Assembly (NCBI GenBank): GCA_955652075.1
Contig: CATPAS010000351.1
Coordinates: 1-7,408, forward strand
Source of the DNA: an uncultured Gaiellaceae bacterium
GTDB lineage: Bacteria; Actinomycetota; Thermoleophilia; Gaiellales; Gaiellaceae
Reading direction: 5' to 3'
DNA length: 7,408 bases
The number at the start of each line of letters is the position of its first letter. Within the stretch, counting starts at the first letter, position 1. The notes beneath the pieces are model-generated. The model searched no databases. It saw only the letters and a list, made by a program, of their open reading frames with translations, and had not been told where the DNA came from. Below are positions 4,827 through 7,408 of this stretch, piece by piece. The position numbers and the translations under genes were made by a program.

Positions 4827-6119
4827 ATGATGGCGACCCGCGCACAGGAGGCCCCTCGCCTCCCCGGGGCAGGCGAGCGCGTCCTGCAGGGCAACTCGCG
4901 CTGGGGGCTCTTGCCGTTCCTGGGCCCGGCCTTCATCGCCTGCGTGGCCTACATGGACCCGGGCAACTTCGCGACGAACATCGCCGGCGGATCCAAGTTC
5001 GGGTTCACGCTCGTCTGGGTGATCGTCGCTTCGAACCTGATGGCGATGCTGATCCAGACGCTGTCGGCGAAGCTGGGCATCGCGACCGGACGGAACCTCC
5101 CCGAGGTCTGCCGGGAGCACTTCTCCCGCCGCACCTCTTTCGGTCTCTGGGTCCAGGCCGAGCTGATCGCCATGGCGACCGACCTGGCCGAGTTCCTCGG
5201 CGCCGCGCTCGGGATCAAGCTGCTCCTCGGCATCGCGCTCTTCCCGGCGGCGGTGATCACCGGCGTGATCACGTTCATGATCCTCGGGCTGCAGCGGTAC
5301 GGCTTTCGTCCCCTGGAAGCGGTGATCACCGCATTCGTCGCGGTGATCGGAATCTGCTATCTCGGCGAGCTCTGGTTCGCCCATCCGCCACTCGGCGAGG
5401 TTGCGAAGCACGCGGTCGTGCCCCAATTCGCCGGCAACGAGTCGGTCCTACTCGCGGTCGGGATCCTCGGCGCGACGGTGATGCCGCATGTGATCTACCT
5501 GCATTCGGCGCTCACGCAGCACCGGATCGTCCCCCGGAACGACGAGGAGGCGAAGACGCTCTACCGGTACACGCGCATCGACGTCCTCATCGCCATGGTG
5601 ATCGCCGGTCTGATCAACATGTCGATGCTCGTGATCGCCGCGACCGTCTTCTTCGGCAGCGGGCTCACCAACGTGTCATCCCTCGAGGGCGCGCACCGGA
5701 CGCTGGAGCCACTCCTCGGCGGCGCGTCGAGCGTGCTCTTCGCACTCGCGCTGACGGCGTCGGGCCTGTCGAGCTCCACGGTCGGGACGATGTCCGGCCA
5801 GGTCGTCATGCAGGGCTTCATCCAGCGGCAGATCCCGCTGTTCGTGCGCCGCTTCGTGACGATGATCCCGGCATTCATCGTGATCGCGCTCCAGGGCAAC
5901 AACGGCGATGTCTCACGGACGCTCGTGATCAGCCAGGTCGTCCTGTCCTTCGGGATCCCGTTCGCGTTAATTCCCCTGGTGATGTTCACGAGCCGCCGCG
6001 ACGTGATGGGCGTGCTGGTGAATGCGCGCGCGACCGTCGTGGCGGCGGTCGTCGTCGCGACGATCATCACGGGCCTGAACATCTTCCTGCTCGCACAAAC
6101 GTTCGGCCTGCTGGGATGA
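4827..6119 (+). CDS. mntH: Nramp-family Mn2+/Fe2+ transporter
   Basis: This 430-aa inner-membrane protein is a proton-coupled divalent metal importer of the Nramp (SLC11) family. The metal-site signatures are present: DPGN at 44-47 in the first membrane helix, and ATVMPHVIYLHSAL at 216-229 in the sixth helix with the metal-selective Met at 219 and His at 221. Alternating hydrophobic stretches run to the C-terminus (for example 138-155, 165-180, 205-222, 250-275, 340-358, 402-427), consistent with the usual 11 helices. Length is normal. Two in-frame ATGs (4827 and 4830) stand next to each other and either could be used; no strong Shine-Dalgarno is seen and the mRNA is probably near-leaderless. 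The MntR/DtxR-like palindrome directly upstream points to regulation by manganese or iron. Mn2+ is the favoured substrate, as for most bacterial members. Confidence 0.93.
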   Translation: MMATRAQEAPRLPGAGERVLQGNSRWGLLPFLGPAFIACVAYMDPGNFATNIAGGSKFGFTLVWVIVASNLMAMLIQTLSAKLGIATGRNLPEVCREHFSRRTSFGLWVQAELIAMATDLAEFLGAALGIKLLLGIALFPAAVITGVITFMILGLQRYGFRPLEAVITAFVAVIGICYLGELWFAHPPLGEVAKHAVVPQFAGNESVLLAVGILGATVMPHVIYLHSALTQHRIVPRNDEEAKTLYRYTRIDVLIAMVIAGLINMSMLVIAATVFFGSGLTNVSSLEGAHRTLEPLLGGASSVLFALALTASGLSSSTVGTMSGQVVMQGFIQRQIPLFVRRFVTMIPAFIVIALQGNNGDVSRTLVISQVVLSFGIPFALIPLVMFTSRRDVMGVLVNARATVVAAVVVATIITGLNIFLLAQTFGLLG

Positions 6120-6207
6120 AAGAGAGGCAGCGTAGGCCGCCCTGCAATTCACGACCTGTACCAGCGGGCGCTAAGAGGAAACGTACGACTTGGGAATCTA
6201 GGTACGG
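6120..6207. other. Convergent intergenic gap, no clear terminator
   Basis: These 88 bases separate the 3' ends of mntH and the peptidase gene. I see only weak inverted repeats (CGTAC at 6182-6186 with GTACG at 6202-6206, and GCAG at 6127-6130 with CTGC at 6142-6145) and no U-tract, so no intrinsic terminator can be called. Confidence 0.4.
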
Positions 6208-7353
6208 CTAGAGGTAACCCAAAGGGTCGACCGGAACCCCGTTGATGCGAACCTCGAAGTGCAGGTGGGGGCCGAAGCTGTGGCCCGTGTTGCCCACATA
6301 GCCGATTACCTGGCCTTGCGACACGTGCGCACCGGTCGAGACCGCATACGCGGACTGGTGCGCGTAGCAGGTCGCCAGCCCGCCGCCGTGGTCGATGCAG
6401 GTGTAGTTGCCGTAACCGTCGGTCCAGGCGGCGAGGACGACCGTGCCCGCCGCCGCGGCGTGAATGGGGGTCCCTTCCGGCACGCCGATGTCGATGCCGC
6501 TGTGGAGCCTTCCCCAGCGGTAACCAAACGGACTGGTGACCGGGCCGTTGACAGGCCAGATCAGTCCGGCCGCCGAGGGAGTCGTGTTGCTCGCACCCTG
6601 AGCGGCCGCGAGCTGCGCCCGCACGCGCGCATCCTGGGCGGCGAGCGCGTTGGCCTCGGCGACGAATGCCCGTTCCTGCGCGCGGGTCGAGGCGAGCTGG
6701 CCCTTCTGCCGCTTCCGCTTGCCGACGAGTGATCCCTGGCTCAAGAGCAGTTCACTCTTCGCGATGCGCTTTTGCTGCGTTCGCACGACAATGACCTGCG
6801 TCTCGGAGTGCACTCTGGCGCGGATCGTCTTCGTTCGCTCGCGCGCGACCTGAACCTTGTCGCGCGCGACGGCGACCGTCTTGGTTATGCGTTTGTCTTG
6901 CCGCGCAATCGCCTCGAGGTAATGCAGCTGGTCGAGCACGTCCTGGAACGACGTCGACTCGAGGATCACCTCGACGAGAGTGGGATCGTGCGTCTCGTAG
7001 ATGTCGATCATGCGTAAGTTCAGCTGGCGCAGAACCTTGGCGTACTGACTTCGCAGGAAGTTGACGCGTTCGGTCTCGAAACTGAAGAGTGCGTTGAGCC
7101 GGTCGAGCCGCCGCTGGTGGAGAGCAAGATCGCGCGCGAGGACCGAGAGCTTTTGCGAGACGTCGCCCACCCTCGCCTCGAGCGAGCGGATCTGCTTGGT
7201 GACGTCGGAGATCCGTGCGGTGAGCCGAGCTTCCTTGGCGCGCGCGGCGGCGATTCGCGCCTGGACCGCGCCGAGCTTGCCATTGTTGTCGCCGGCAGCC
7301 GGAGCGGCCAGAACCAGCCCGGCAACGAGGACGAGGGCCAGTCTGCGGGCCAT
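6208..7353 (-). CDS. Secreted coiled-coil M23 (LytM/EnvC-like) peptidoglycan hydrolase or amidase activator
   Basis: The 381-aa product begins with a signal peptide (MARRLALVLVAGLVLAAPAAG, cleavage near 21). A long, charged, heptad-like coiled coil follows at about 25-245, interrupted near 115-150 by IDIYETHDPTLVEVILESTSF, a pattern common in EnvC-type proteins. The C-terminal M23 domain (about 265-379) keeps the zinc site: HSGID (H284, D288) and HLH (363-365), plus YAH (H332), so catalysis looks possible. It would act outside the membrane on cell-wall peptide crosslinks during division or growth. The start ATG at 7353 is chosen because it gives a perfect signal peptide; the frame remains open upstream to the window edge. 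No promoter box or Shine-Dalgarno is visible, so it may be co-transcribed with a gene beyond the window. In many bacteria such proteins follow ftsE-ftsX, but that cannot be seen here. Confidence 0.88.
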   Translation of the reverse strand: MARRLALVLVAGLVLAAPAAGDNNGKLGAVQARIAAARAKEARLTARISDVTKQIRSLEARVGDVSQKLSVLARDLALHQRRLDRLNALFSFETERVNFLRSQYAKVLRQLNLRMIDIYETHDPTLVEVILESTSFQDVLDQLHYLEAIARQDKRITKTVAVARDKVQVARERTKTIRARVHSETQVIVVRTQQKRIAKSELLLSQGSLVGKRKRQKGQLASTRAQERAFVAEANALAAQDARVRAQLAAAQGASNTTPSAAGLIWPVNGPVTSPFGYRWGRLHSGIDIGVPEGTPIHAAAAGTVVLAAWTDGYGNYTCIDHGGGLATCYAHQSAYAVSTGAHVSQGQVIGYVGNTGHSFGPHLHFEVRINGVPVDPLGYL

Positions 7354-7408
7354 GAGCGAAGGTTCGGCGGGGCTCCGGACGTCCCTGCCGAGGAGGGCCC
7401 TCAGGCCC
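7354..7408. other. Upstream edge of the peptidase gene, no feature seen
   Basis: These 55 GC-rich bases contain no TAnnnT box before the peptidase ATG and no identifiable end of another gene. Confidence 0.3.

Noticed and set aside
4800..5426. Minus-strand open frame of 208 codons opposite mntH.
   Set aside because: It is a highly charged shadow with no motifs, opposite an Nramp transporter with DPGN and MPH signatures.
6120..6207. Possible small RNA or tRNA in the gap between mntH and the peptidase gene.
   Set aside because: No cloverleaf or strong stem is present, and the gap is only 88 bases.

Overview
The window is high-GC DNA with the look of an actinobacterial chromosome. Genes are tightly packed, reading frames are joined by ATGA overlaps, and the -10 boxes are TAnnnT type with start codons almost on the transcription start (leaderless style). 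The gene content would suit a deep-branching actinomycete such as Thermoleophilia or Rubrobacteria. That placement is inference, because there is no rRNA or other marker here.

Left half, minus strand (3846 down to 1): one four-gene operon in the order calcineurin-like metallophosphoesterase, cyclic 2,3-diphosphoglycerate synthetase (cpgS), 2-phosphoglycerate kinase (pgk2), and a GlpX-type (class II fructose-1,6-bisphosphatase family) protein cut by the window edge. The first two junctions are 4-base ATGA overlaps and the third is a stop codon directly abutting an ATG. cpgS and pgk2 are the complete known route 2-phosphoglycerate -> 2,3-diphosphoglycerate -> cyclic 2,3-diphosphoglycerate (cDPG), a solute established in hyperthermophilic methanogens. 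The flanking hydrolase-type genes are unexpected partners. The GlpX-like protein has lost most of the residues that make GlpX a phosphatase. This operon is the most interesting content of the window.

Middle, plus strand (3893-4803): a divergent promoter region of 46 bp separates the operon from a small PD-(D/E)xK-like protein, followed by hypoxanthine phosphoribosyltransferase (hpt). The hpt reading frame is intact and well conserved but has no ATG, GTG or TTG at its 5' end. The best guess is a GTA start overlapping the previous stop as GTAG.

Right (4794-6119): a perfect 26-bp palindrome spans the hpt stop codon and sits just before an Nramp Mn2+/Fe2+ transporter (mntH). It resembles an MntR/DtxR-family operator and contains the likely -10 box. 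The convergent gene at 6208-7353 (minus strand) encodes a secreted coiled-coil M23 (LytM/EnvC-like) peptidoglycan hydrolase. No RNA genes, mobile elements, CRISPR arrays or long repeats were seen.
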